A DNA stretch of 25,386 bases, taken from the NCBI GenBank assembly GCA_003427395.1, contig BFEA01000107.1, forward strand, positions 2,107,252 to 2,132,637. Reading direction: 5' to 3'. The translations under genes were made by a program, and so were the position numbers. Positions 1 through 7,612 of the stretch are shown here, in pieces. This DNA comes from Chara braunii (taxonomy: Eukaryota; Streptophyta; Charophyceae; Charales; Characeae). Every line of letters starts with the position of its first letter. Position 1 is the first letter of the stretch. Under the pieces are notes generated by a model that worked only from the letters and a program-made list of their open reading frames with translations, did no database searches and was not told where the DNA came from.

Positions 1-144
1 GGGGGGGGGGGGGGGGGAGGAAGGGAACAGTGGGAGGGTAATGCCACTACCTAAAGGCCAAGACTGATGTCCCAGACACCCTTTTTTTAAGGCTATTTCT
101 CATGCCCAATACGACTGTACTTGAAAAGATCAGTTCCTTAGGTG
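1..144. repeat. poly-G start and featureless flank
   Basis: The window opens with 17 consecutive G residues, then ordinary sequence with no recognisable gene. It lies downstream of the DPH6 poly(A) signal. The G run may be a real homopolymer or an assembly-edge artefact. Confidence 0.6.
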
Positions 145-150
145 TTTATT
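145..150 (-). promoter_or_regulatory. candidate poly(A) signal of DPH6
   Basis: The plus strand reads TTTATT, so the minus strand carries AATAAA about 220 nt beyond the DPH6 stop codon. That gives a 3' UTR of ordinary length. Position and hexamer are seen; use as the cleavage signal is inferred. Confidence 0.4.
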
Positions 151-368
151 GCACTCTTCTGTATCTACAAAAACAGCAAATAAAAAACAAAAAAAGGGAA
201 ACTGCCACTGCACCGGGGCACGAGCAGGTGGCGCACCGCAGGCCGTGCCGTGCACCAGACGGTATGGGCCACGGTGCAGTTGCAAGTGTGGAAAAAACTG
301 AAATGCAGTCATCAAAAAGAGGAATCCAATCAAGACTTCGAAGGCCGTTTTGCAACAACACGGTTTTT

Positions 369-3023
369 TTACCTTGGTGCATTAGCTGTAATCTCAATGG
401 CCAGTTGCGCATCAGCGGAAGCGTTAAGTCCCACAGCCTCCACAGGGACAAGCACGGCAGTAGGGAGAGTTGATGGCGGGAGACATTTCTCCTTCGCAGG
501 CAACTGCTGCAAGGAGGAGTTACCACCACTTCTCTCAATTCCACTCTCTCCTTCGATCACATTCCCATTTTCGCAATGGTCTCTCGCACACGCAATGGAG
601 CTAATCGATGAGGTCAAGGCTGTTTCCAAATCTCTGAGTTCAAGATGTCTTGCAACAAAATACACCCTAATGACAGTGACGTCAGCCCATCGGAAGCCCG
701 ATTCTACGAGTGCTCTCCCCAGCTTCTCCACACAGCTATGAATGGATGTTCTCCATAGATGTGCCGAGTTCCTTGGGTGTCGGGATGGACACTCACACTC
801 ATTGGGGTCGGCACCTGCAGAACTCCTCTCGCTTTGGGGAGACACTGCCACTGCCGCCGCCTCTTCAAGACACCGCTCGCGTGCGAATGCAACGGCACAA
901 ACCACTTCCCGTCCAGCAGCAATGCCTTGGCAACTGATCTCCGTGACTCTTGTGGTGGCATTGCTGTGGCTTTCGAGGATGGAGTCGGAGTCCACCACCT
1001 CAACACGCTCTGTCCCATCGTCTCCACTTTTCCACAACCTGACGGTGGTCCCATCAGCATCGGAGCTTCGTACCACCGATGACGGTATGTTGATCCGACG
1101 AAGAGCCCAGCTTTTTATACGCTCCTCCTCCTCCTCCTCCTCCTCCTCCTCCTCCTGGATTTTGCTATGGACACTGGTCGCTTCGGCCAGCGTAACAAGG
1201 ACGGGCTGCACTTCCACTAGTGCAGCTTTTGGAAGACCAGAAACGACAACGTAGCGAATCAACGGTTCACAGTTTGAAGGTTTCCCGACCTTGTAATCGG
1301 TCGTTGCATGCGGACCATCAGCGGAATCAACACCGTGAAGGAAGCCTCTGAGCTCTGCTTCCATCTCTTCACGACCATTCGCACCAGCAGCACTTGCGCA
1401 GTAAACTGTGCAGCACAACAGTTGACGGCGCAGGGACACTCCAAAGGTCTCTGCAACAGCTTCGCAGCTCAGGAGAGCCCTCGCCATTTCCACACGCGGC
1501 CCACCTTTCACGATCACCATCGATGCCGGATCCAGTGGTATCTGACCGGCCATGTGGAGGACACCTCCATGCAACGTAGCCTGACTGTACGGCCCGATGC
1601 ACGACGGAGCCCAAGGAGATATGCTCTGCACGTGAAGGACCCGTTTGCTTTCGTCGTTTGCAGCCAGCACGTCCACCATGACATTGCCCCCACCAGCAGC
1701 CTTGAGCGGCACCTCTACAGTGCATCTCGATGGCACGCCCTGGGTGCATTTCCCCTCCGTTATCACGGCCTTGTATACCTCGTTTGCCGGCACAAAATGA
1801 CGCATATCGGCCAAATACAGATGAATGTAAAGGACATGCTTCCACCCAAGGTCGCAGGCCTGCAACTCGTGCTCAATCAGTCGGAGAGCATTTGCCAAAT
1901 CCTGTTTCGTCGCTTCAGAGTCGTCCACACTCGATAACTTGTCCCCCTCCTTGTGCTTGCGTCGGCGACTCCGAATGAGAGTATACCCTGAGCTCTGCTT
2001 CCAGCTGAGCACCTCCATCACACCACCACCGTCATCATTACCACATACTCCTCCACCCCTTTCCGCCTCAGTTCCACTACCAATCGCAGACCCCGCAGGG
2101 TCTGCAGGGGCTGCGTTCACCCGATGGCCTTCCTCCGTCGCGATACTAAGGTTATCTACATCAATGACCTGACTGTGGGCCTCCTCAATCAGGTCGAGGG
2201 TTGGAAACCCACATCTGCTTTGTGCATCATTCGGAGATGCCTCAGCGTTCTCGGCACCCCCGCAAACTGCCTGCTTGTGCTCCACGTGGAAGCTCTTCGG
2301 ATGAAGAACGCCGACTGATGAGATGCTATCGAGGGAATGGAGGCGGATCTCGTACTCATCAATCACGATTCTTGCAGATTTGAACAGAGGGCAGTCGAGA
2401 GTCAACGTCTCGTACTCTCCTCCCTCTCCGCACACATTTATACCGTATAATTCTGCAAGGCGATCCAAATGCGGTTTCATGCTTGCGAGGTCTTTGCCCA
2501 AGTGAGTCTTCGGATTGAGCCCCAGTACTGCCACCTTGACCAAGACAGCATGGATACCGCCGTCAATCATCTCCTGAAGCAGTTCGTCCTGATTCCTCTT
2601 CCACAGGAAAGCCAAGGACACTAACCCAAGCCGGGAGCAGACATTCTCCACTCGCAGACGCTGGTAATCGGAGGCGATCGCGCCTGTTGAGACCGCCTCG
2701 ACACAAGGAAACCTTCGTTTCACTTCCCTCAACAAAATCTCCATGTCCTCTACTTCATCGCCGTCGGTTCTCTGGTATATCAGGCCCTTTGACCGAGTCT
2801 TTCCAGTGATTCGCTTGCGAAATAACGGCAGCCCCATACATTCGGCGTAAGTTGCGACCAGCTGATGCCCAACAGTCTGGTACATGTAGCTATCCAGTTC
2901 GTCCACGTCTTCATTGCACGGGAGCAGATTCGCTAATGCGACGATCTCGTGGCCGTACTTCCGGCACTGCATCATGTTGTAACAGCTGTCCTTGCCACCG
3001 CTCACAAGCGCTACGACTTTCAT
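369..3023 (-). CDS. DPH6: diphthine-ammonia ligase, long form with RidA-like domains
   Basis: This family performs the ATP-dependent last step of diphthamide synthesis, amidating diphthine on elongation factor 2 in the cytosol. The reading frame is open for 884 codons from ATG at 3023-3021; upstream in-frame codons would need a TTG start. Residues 1-235 form the ATP-pyrophosphatase domain, with the SGGKDS loop at 8-13, an NPKTHLGKDL segment near 170, and the family signature EGGEYET at 200-206. RidA/YjgF-like segments follow (about 370-455 and 465-615, with GPYSQA at 477-482), then a weaker RidA-like C-terminus. This layout matches the long fungal and plant forms, not the short animal form. 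Oddities: no intron, a run of 11 glutamates encoded only by GAG (1122-1154), and low-complexity linkers at about 255-370 and 700-740 that lengthen it past the usual roughly 700 residues. Identification is secure; whether this is the expressed parental copy is not shown. Confidence 0.93.
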   Translation of the reverse strand: MKVVALVSGGKDSCYNMMQCRKYGHEIVALANLLPCNEDVDELDSYMYQTVGHQLVATYAECMGLPLFRKRITGKTRSKGLIYQRTDGDEVEDMEILLREVKRRFPCVEAVSTGAIASDYQRLRVENVCSRLGLVSLAFLWKRNQDELLQEMIDGGIHAVLVKVAVLGLNPKTHLGKDLASMKPHLDRLAELYGINVCGEGGEYETLTLDCPLFKSARIVIDEYEIRLHSLDSISSVGVLHPKSFHVEHKQAVCGGAENAEASPNDAQSRCGFPTLDLIEEAHSQVIDVDNLSIATEEGHRVNAAPADPAGSAIGSGTEAERGGGVCGNDDGGGVMEVLSWKQSSGYTLIRSRRRKHKEGDKLSSVDDSEATKQDLANALRLIEHELQACDLGWKHVLYIHLYLADMRHFVPANEVYKAVITEGKCTQGVPSRCTVEVPLKAAGGGNVMVDVLAANDESKRVLHVQSISPWAPSCIGPYSQATLHGGVLHMAGQIPLDPASMVIVKGGPRVEMARALLSCEAVAETFGVSLRRQLLCCTVYCASAAGANGREEMEAELRGFLHGVDSADGPHATTDYKVGKPSNCEPLIRYVVVSGLPKAALVEVQPVLVTLAEATSVHSKIQEEEEEEEEEEERIKSWALRRINIPSSVVRSSDADGTTVRLWKSGDDGTERVEVVDSDSILESHSNATTRVTEISCQGIAAGREVVCAVAFARERCLEEAAAVAVSPQSERSSAGADPNECECPSRHPRNSAHLWRTSIHSCVEKLGRALVESGFRWADVTVIRVYFVARHLELRDLETALTSSISSIACARDHCENGNVIEGESGIERSGGNSSLQQLPAKEKCLPPSTLPTAVLVPVEAVGLNASADAQLAIEITANAPR
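1122..1154 (-). repeat. GAG trinucleotide repeat inside DPH6
   Basis: Eleven uninterrupted CTC triplets on the plus strand encode eleven consecutive glutamates between the second RidA-like segment and the C-terminal part. Because no synonymous GAA occurs, this is a young, pure microsatellite within coding sequence and is probably length-polymorphic. Confidence 0.9.
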
Positions 3024-3660
3024 CTTGTCTACCTGCAACGTTATCCGTTTTGTTTCGATGGCTTTTGCAAAGTGCTGCCTTTCAAAATACCAAACGATCC
3101 AGTTCAGCGGGTCAACGGTTCAAAACCCAGCCCCCAGATCACTGCAGGGTCATTGCGAGAGACACGCCAAGTCGAACCATTCCCAGTGCAACCTTCCAGT
3201 GCATTTGTCCGCGAGAAAGCAGCATTCGCTCCCACAATGCACAAGCAACACCTCTGAAAATGCCGAGCCGTCCAATTCAGCAGGTCTCGAGGGTTCGAGA
3301 CCGAGATCACGAACAAGGTGTCCGGGCGTTGCGAGTTCAGTGGGGGAGATTCCAGCTCAAACTCCGGGCACGTTTGCCCACCAGCAAGAAGTGGTTATTG
3401 CTCCTCCAATGCGCAAACCTGCCCCCAACACAAAAAACGTCACAACCGCCCACCCACCAACCCCACCCCCCCGCAAACTTCGATCCTCAAACACAGCCAA
3501 AAAAGATATCCGCGGGTAGATTCATCGAGAAGAAGAATGACTCGTCGGTCATGTGGTCCTCCTTATCCATTGGGGGTCCGCCTAATCCATCGGTGGTGTG
3601 CCTGATCCATTCAGAAGAGAAAAAGTGTTTTGTTGGTAAGGGAGGTGTGTCTCATTCACA
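3024..3660. other. DPH6 5' flank with diverged internal duplication
   Basis: No gene is recognised; the plus-strand open frames here are by-products. Segments starting near 3100 and 3266 resemble each other (a CCARTTCAGCRGGTC-like stretch, then GGTTCAAAACC at 3117-3127 and GGTTCGAGACC at 3292-3302). Both fit the RNA polymerase III B-box pattern GGTTCRANNCC. A convincing tRNA fold was not found, so this may be a tRNA-derived SINE remnant or chance. It should contain the DPH6 promoter, but no clear TATA box was seen. Confidence 0.35.
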
Positions 3661-3773
3661 GCTACCTTTTTCCCCCGAATACAACGTACGGTCATTATAG
3701 CTGTATTTGAGGCATCTTTCAGTCTAGATACAGCTATAATGACCGTACGTTGTATTCGGCGGAAGAAGGTAGC
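3661..3773. mobile_element. foldback hairpin element, copy 1
   Basis: Two inverted arms face each other across a loop of about 21 nt (3707-3727). The inner 32 bp of each arm (3675-3706 and 3728-3759) are perfectly complementary, and the match continues to GCTACC/GGTAGC at the outer edges with two mismatches. No coding capacity. A second member of the same family lies at 7613-7723. The size and structure fit a foldback MITE; no target duplication was identified. Confidence 0.7.
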
Positions 3774-4083
3774 GCAAATGGGTTCTCGAAAATGACGAAA
3801 TTTGAATTAAGCTAGCGCTAGTAGCTGCGCTACTGAATCAAACAAAATTGAATGATTGAACAAAGCCTCAATTTCCAGGACAAATGGCATCTAGAATCAA
3901 TTTTGCATTGATTTGACCAACCATAGGTAGCGCAAATGGGTTCTGCAAAATGATGAAATTTGAATGAAGCTAGCGCTAGTAGCTGCGCTGCTGAATCAAA
4001 CAAAATTGAATGATTGAACGAAGCCTCAATTTCCAGGACAAAGGGCATCTAGAATCAATTTTGCATTGATTGGACCAACCATA
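3768..4083 (+). repeat. 158-bp tandem duplication
   Basis: Copies 3768-3925 and 3926-4083 are equal in length and differ at only about ten positions. Each starts GGTAGCGCAAATGGGTTCT and ends GACCAACCATA. The first copy starts exactly at the outer edge of the neighbouring hairpin, so the duplicated unit shares the hairpin's terminal GGTAGC. Each holds a short palindromic stretch around GCTAGCGCTAG. No coding function is supported. Confidence 0.9.
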
Positions 4084-4460
4084 CCCCAAACCGACACAGG
4101 TGAACATGTAAAGCATACGTATGTAAGTTGTTGGAGAGTCTGATAGCTATGGTGTGATTCCTTGAGGACCTCTGCGAGGAAGAGTTTCCTGCTGCCAAGG
4201 CTTTAAAACTCTATGCTTCGCACCATCACGCGACCGCTTGGAAGTGCCTATTTGAAAGTGATACGAATTTGGATTTTAACGTGCTGGTGCGTTTTAACGG
4301 TAGAAATACTAGTGGGAAGTTGGTGGGCTTATCGTGAGCTAGGTTGGGGCGGTTGGTAGTTTTATGATCCCATAGAAAATGCATCGTTGATGCCTTGGGT
4401 AACGGCTACAGCTTGCGTTCATTCAGTCATTTCGTTTGGAAATGACAGCAGGGTTGACTC
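4084..4460. other. no recognised feature
   Basis: No gene, RNA or clear element was seen. A stretch near 4165-4200 (CCTCTGCGAGGAAGAG region) weakly resembles 4817-4850 beyond the adjacent TTAA elements, so the two may be parts of one older repeat that those elements interrupted. Confidence 0.4.
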
Positions 4461-4799
4461 ACAGCTTAAACCACCAGTACTTCCTAAAGTCGTGCCCGTA
4501 TACAAGCCACCATTTTCGGAAACGTACAGGCCACTACAGGAGCGCCGAAATTCATCCGACTAGAAACGATTCTACTCTTCTTTTCTTTTCCGGGGCCGAT
4601 AGCTGGGCCAAGTACTAGTGGTTTAAACCACCAGTAACCACCAGTAGTTCCTAACTCGTCCCGGTATACAAGCCAAGCCACGTTTTTCGGAAACGAACAG
4701 GCCACTACAGGAGCGCCCAAATTCATCCGACTAGAAACGTCTCTACTCTATTTTTGTCCACGGCCGATAGCTGGGCCAAGTACTGGTGGTTTAAGCTGT
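4461..4799. mobile_element. two head-to-tail TTAA-bounded MITEs
   Basis: Unit 1 (4466-4626) and unit 2 (4623-4794) share one TTAA at their junction. Each starts TTAAACCACCAGTA and ends with the inverse, AGTACTRGTGGTTTAA. Their interiors match closely (GTATACAAGCCA, GGCCACTACAGGAGCGCC, TTCATCCGACTAGAAACG, CGATAGCTGGGCCAAGTACT). The outermost ends form a perfect 22-bp inverted repeat (4461-4482 and 4778-4799). There is no coding capacity. Such a pair is expected if one element inserted into the TTAA of another. TTAA targets are typical of piggyBac, but these inner termini are not the canonical piggyBac ones. Confidence 0.8.
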
Positions 4800-4922
4800 A
4801 TTCTGCTGGTTATGGTGGCCTCTGCAAGGAAACGCTCCCTACCGCAACAGCAGTCCCCCCAGATGTCAGATCAGCGACGGTAGGGTGTGTTGTGGTCGGG
4901 GGAAGAAAGTAGCCGGGTGGTG

Positions 4923-5012
4923 ATGCCTTTCTCGGCCTTTTATCAAAGATCAAGTCCAGTTTTTTCCTGATCGGCTTGATATATCTGATCCTTCAGAAAA
5001 TAATTTTAAAAA
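4923..5012 (+). pseudogene. degenerate U2 snRNA-like sequence
   Basis: The 5' part follows the conserved start of eukaryotic U2 snRNA closely: CCTTTCTCGGCCTTTT, AAGATCAAGT and, further on, ATATCTGAT, in the right order and spacing. Differences matter. The branch-site pairing segment, normally GUAGUA, reads CCAGTT, and the stem-loop I partner of GGCC (normally GGCU) is ATCA, so that stem is broken. An AATAATTTTAAAA stretch stands where an Sm site might be, followed by an A-rich tail. No plant snRNA upstream element was found. Most likely a U2 pseudogene or retrocopy, or a SINE with a U2-derived head; a functional variant is unlikely. Confidence 0.7.
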
Positions 5013-5205
5013 AAGAAGCGACAACTGCGCCTGTGACCCGTGCAGACCCCCGATTTGGCAGAAATAACAGTACACTGCAAGTTTGGGCCTCGTGCAGTTC
5101 CAAACCGCAAAAAAAAAAACAGTAAATGATGCCTTCGATGGCCTGCCAGTTTAACAATTGGCAAAAACGGGAGGTACCGGTACGGTTTCCCGGTGGCCGT
5201 GGCCT
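5013..5205. other. unassigned spacer with an inverted relative at 6150-6250
   Basis: No gene. The stretch around 5062-5110 (GAAATAACAG, CACTGCAA, GCAGTTCC) resembles the reverse complement of about 6130-6220, hinting that the 5.0-6.25 kb block may be framed by old inverted repeats. The match is interrupted and short, so the frame is tentative. Confidence 0.3.
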
Positions 5206-5420
5206 GGCCCAGCCACAGGTGTGGCCTAGACATCTCGGCCCAGCCGCAGGTGTGCCCTAGACATCTCGGCCGTGGCTGAGCCACAGGTGTGGCCGAGACA
5301 TCTCTGCCCAGCCACAGGTGTGCCCTAGACATCTCGGCCGTGGCCCAGCCATGGGCGTCGCCTAGACATCTGGACCGGGCGTGGCCTAGGCATCTTGACC
5401 GTGGCCCGGCCGCAGGAGTG
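5206..5420. repeat. GC-rich minisatellite
   Basis: Six to seven degenerate units of about 32-38 bp, built on CAGCCACAGGTGTGGCC and TAGACATCTCGGCC, alternate with variant units. The sequence is much richer in GC than the A-rich DNA beyond it. The long minus-strand open frame across it is a by-product of the repeats. Confidence 0.75.
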
Positions 5421-5641
5421 GGGAACAAAAAAAAACAAAAATAAACAAAAATAAAAAACAAAAAAAAGGGAAAAACAAGGGAAAAAAAGGAGGGAAAAAA
5501 ACGAAAAAAAATAGTTAATTTTTTTAATGAGAAAAAGAACAAAAAAAAAAATTCAAAAAGAAACAAAAAACGAAAAAAAATAGAAAATAAAAGAAAATAG
5601 AAAAAAAACGGAAAAAAAACGGAAAAAAAAAGAGGGAAAAC
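5421..5641. repeat. A-rich low-complexity tract
   Basis: About 220 bp of plus-strand A-rich sequence with scattered G, no gene, linking the minisatellite to the hAT-like MITE. Confidence 0.8.
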
Positions 5642-5979
5642 CTAGGCTACCAGAGTGGCCCGGGGTCACTTGCCCGGCCGGGCCAAAAAATATATAAATA
5701 ATTAAAAATAAAAACATCATTTTTAAATTTTAGTTTTTATTCTAAATTTGGTGAAGAATTTTGATGTGACCCTGAGGCAAAAGTTGTTCAGTTTATTTCT
5801 CTGCATAGCTTTTTTTCGGATTTTTTGGATTTTTTTTTTTTTTTTTTTGGCTGGGACCTTCCACGGGTTTTTCGGATTTTTTGGATTTTTTTCTTCTTTT
5901 TTTTTTTTTGGCTGGGACCTTCCCTGGTCCTTGCACGGGCTGGCCACTGGGGACCCGGGCGGCCCGACAGGTAGCCTAG
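5642..5979. mobile_element. short non-autonomous hAT-like element
   Basis: The ends are inverted: CTAGGCTACC at 5642 and GGTAGCCTAG ending at 5979. Possible 8-bp flanks are GGGAAAAC (5634-5641) and GGAAAAAC (5980-5987), seven of eight identical, although A-rich flanks make chance matches easy. GC-rich subterminal sequence lies just inside each end. The interior at about 5735-5835 matches the reverse complement of about 15600-15720 inside the larger hAT element, including AAATTTGGT, GTTTATTT and TTTTTTTCGGA. No transposase coding. Confidence 0.6.
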
Positions 5980-6316
5980 GGAAAAACAANAAAAAAAAAA
6001 AAAAAAAAAAAGAAGCAACACCGAGTAGCCACCTGATTTTTTTATTTTTTTATTTTTTTTTTGCCACCTGATTTTACCAATTACAAACTTCCAAGTTCCA
6101 ACCAGGCAGAACTGCAAAGGTACCTGGTTTTTTTTTTCCCAGTTCCGAACTGCATTAGGTTCAAATTGCAAAAAAAAAAGGAATTGCAGTGGGCTGTTAT
6201 TTCAAACTGGGCGAATTTGGAACTCCATACGGTACCTGGGAGGTAGTTATTTCAAAAAGAAAGAACCGTCGGTGATCGAACTATGGAGGAAAACTTTCTC
6301 TGCTCTCTCACGGCAT
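5980..6316. repeat. poly-A/poly-T-rich spacer with one ambiguous base
   Basis: Contains one N (5990), long A and T tracts, and two CCACCTGATTTT stretches (about 6030 and 6064). Part of 6130-6220 is inversely related to 5062-5110. No gene. Confidence 0.5.
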
Positions 6317-6413
6317 CTTCAGCATGATTCACACTCGGGCTATTTTGAATGAATCTGGCCACTGTATTGGGTTAGAGACGCAGAAGAAAGTCCCAGTGTG
6401 AGTATGCCTTAGC
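6317..6413. mobile_element. possible small TIR element, CACACTGGGA type
   Basis: The left end GCATGATTCACACTCGGG and the inverse of the right end (GGCATACTCACACTGGGA) match imperfectly. The same terminal motif frames 6860-6985. About 97 bp, no coding capacity. The right end is followed by GCAGTGGAGAA, which recurs after the second element, so the true boundary may lie further out. Confidence 0.4.
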
Positions 6414-6422
6414 AGTGGAGAA

Positions 6423-6672
6423 CCAGCATTCCATCCCCAACATGGCCGTCCATAAAAGTTGACAATACAGAAATGGAGGGAAAATAAAAATAATAAAAAA
6501 AAAAAAAACAGAAATACGGAATACCAGCATTCCATCCCCAACATGGCCATGCATAAAAGTTCATAATACAGAAATGGAGGGGTAAAAAAAAAAAAAAAAC
6601 AGAAAAAAAAAATACCAGCATTCCATCCCCAACATGGCCATGCATAAAAGTTGATAAAAAAGAAATGGTGGG

Positions 6673-6706
<34 letters not shown>

Positions 6707-6712
6707 ATAAGC
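6423..6712 (+). repeat. three tandem units of about 91-101 bp with A-tracts
   Basis: The core CCAGCATTCCATCCCCAACA begins at 6423, 6524 and 6615, each followed by CATAAAAGTT and an AAATGG segment, and then a poly-A tract of increasing length (the last about 27 A). Minus-strand open frames across the units reflect this repetition only. Confidence 0.85.
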
Positions 6713-6859
6713 AATTTGCCAAGCCCAAAGGAGGACGTACAAAAAAAAAGGACGTATGCCATGGAATGTAGCCGGGAATTGATTTCCAAAACAAATTTCC
6801 AAATCAATATCCAAATGAATTCCCAAATGAATTTCGAGAAGGGGGAAAAGGGACGCCTC

Positions 6860-6985
6860 AGGCCATACTCACACTGGGAATTTCCTCCATGCATCTGACC
6901 GATATTACGGCCAGGAGTGAATGCATCTGACCTCGATTACGTCCACAGATAACTTGATAAAACAATCCTAGTGTGAATGTGCCCT
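6860..6985. mobile_element. small TIR element, CACACTGGGA type
   Basis: Starts AGGCCATACTCACACTGGGA and ends TCCTAGTGTGAATGTGCCCT, inverse of each other at about 15 of 20 positions. Inside, GCATCTGACC occurs twice (about 6891 and 6923). 126 bp, non-coding. No target duplication was found. Confidence 0.5.
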
Positions 6986-7075
6986 CAGTGGAGAAGGAGC
7001 TGCATTTTGCCTCCAAAGGGGCCAACAGAGGCATCATCCGTATACCAACGGAGGATCTGAAACCCGAGGGGCCAA

Positions 7076-7158
7076 GTGGTCCCATTGCTGGACCCACTGC
7101 TGGTCCCATTGCTGGACCCACTGCTGGTCCCATTGCTGGTCCCACTGCTGGTCCCATG
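7076..7158 (+). repeat. 12-bp minisatellite, block 1
   Basis: Alternating GGTCCCAYTGCT and GGACCCACTGCT units in almost perfect order. The unit is a multiple of three, so all six frames stay open and give Gly-Pro-Thr-Ala-like or similar repeats; no protein is implied. Confidence 0.9.
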
Positions 7159-7251
7159 GGCATGGGTTAAGAGAGATTTCCGTTGGATAACGAAGATCAA
7201 CGGCCAGTGCATTTCCTGAACCACGCAAGTGAGCCCGGTAAGGTCTCGCTG

Positions 7252-7610
7252 GTCCCACTAGATCACTGGTTCCACTGGGCCCACTGGGCCCTCTGCTGGC
7301 CCCACTGGAATTGCTGGTACCACTGGTCTCACTGCTGGTCCCACCGCTGGTCCCACTTGTACTACAGCCCGTCCCACTACCAGTAGTAGGACTGGTTCCA
7401 CTTCTGGTCCCGCTGATCCCCCTGCTGCTAACACTGCGGGTCCCACGGGTACCACTGCTAGTCCCACTGGTGGGCACAGTGGAACCGCTCGGTAGGACCA
7501 CTGGTCTCGCTGCTGGCCTCACTGGTACCACTGCTGGTCCCACTGCTGCTATCACTGCGGGGCCCACTGGTCCCACTTGTAAACTGGTACCACTGCTGGT
7601 CCCATCGGTC
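7252..7610 (+). repeat. 12-bp minisatellite, block 2
   Basis: About 30 degenerate units related to GGTCCCACTGCT and GGTACCACTGGT. The long open frames on both strands here come from the 12-bp period and show no domain. Confidence 0.85.
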
Positions 7611-7612
7611 GC

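Noticed and set aside
369-3023. DPH6 as a processed retrocopy with a poly-A tail
   Set aside because: No clear A tail or flanking target duplication was seen; a T7 run at 84-90 on the plus strand is too short to count. Kept only as a question.
2852-3700. Plus-strand 282-codon open frame overlapping the start of DPH6
   Set aside because: It is antisense to the well-supported ligase and has no domain-like composition.
5006-5566. 186-codon minus-strand frame
   Set aside because: Phe-rich from poly-A DNA plus repeats of the GC-rich minisatellite; no protein features.
5990-5990. Ambiguous base as a sign of an assembly gap
   Set aside because: A single N inside a homopolymer is better explained by base-calling uncertainty, as at 21157 and 21238.
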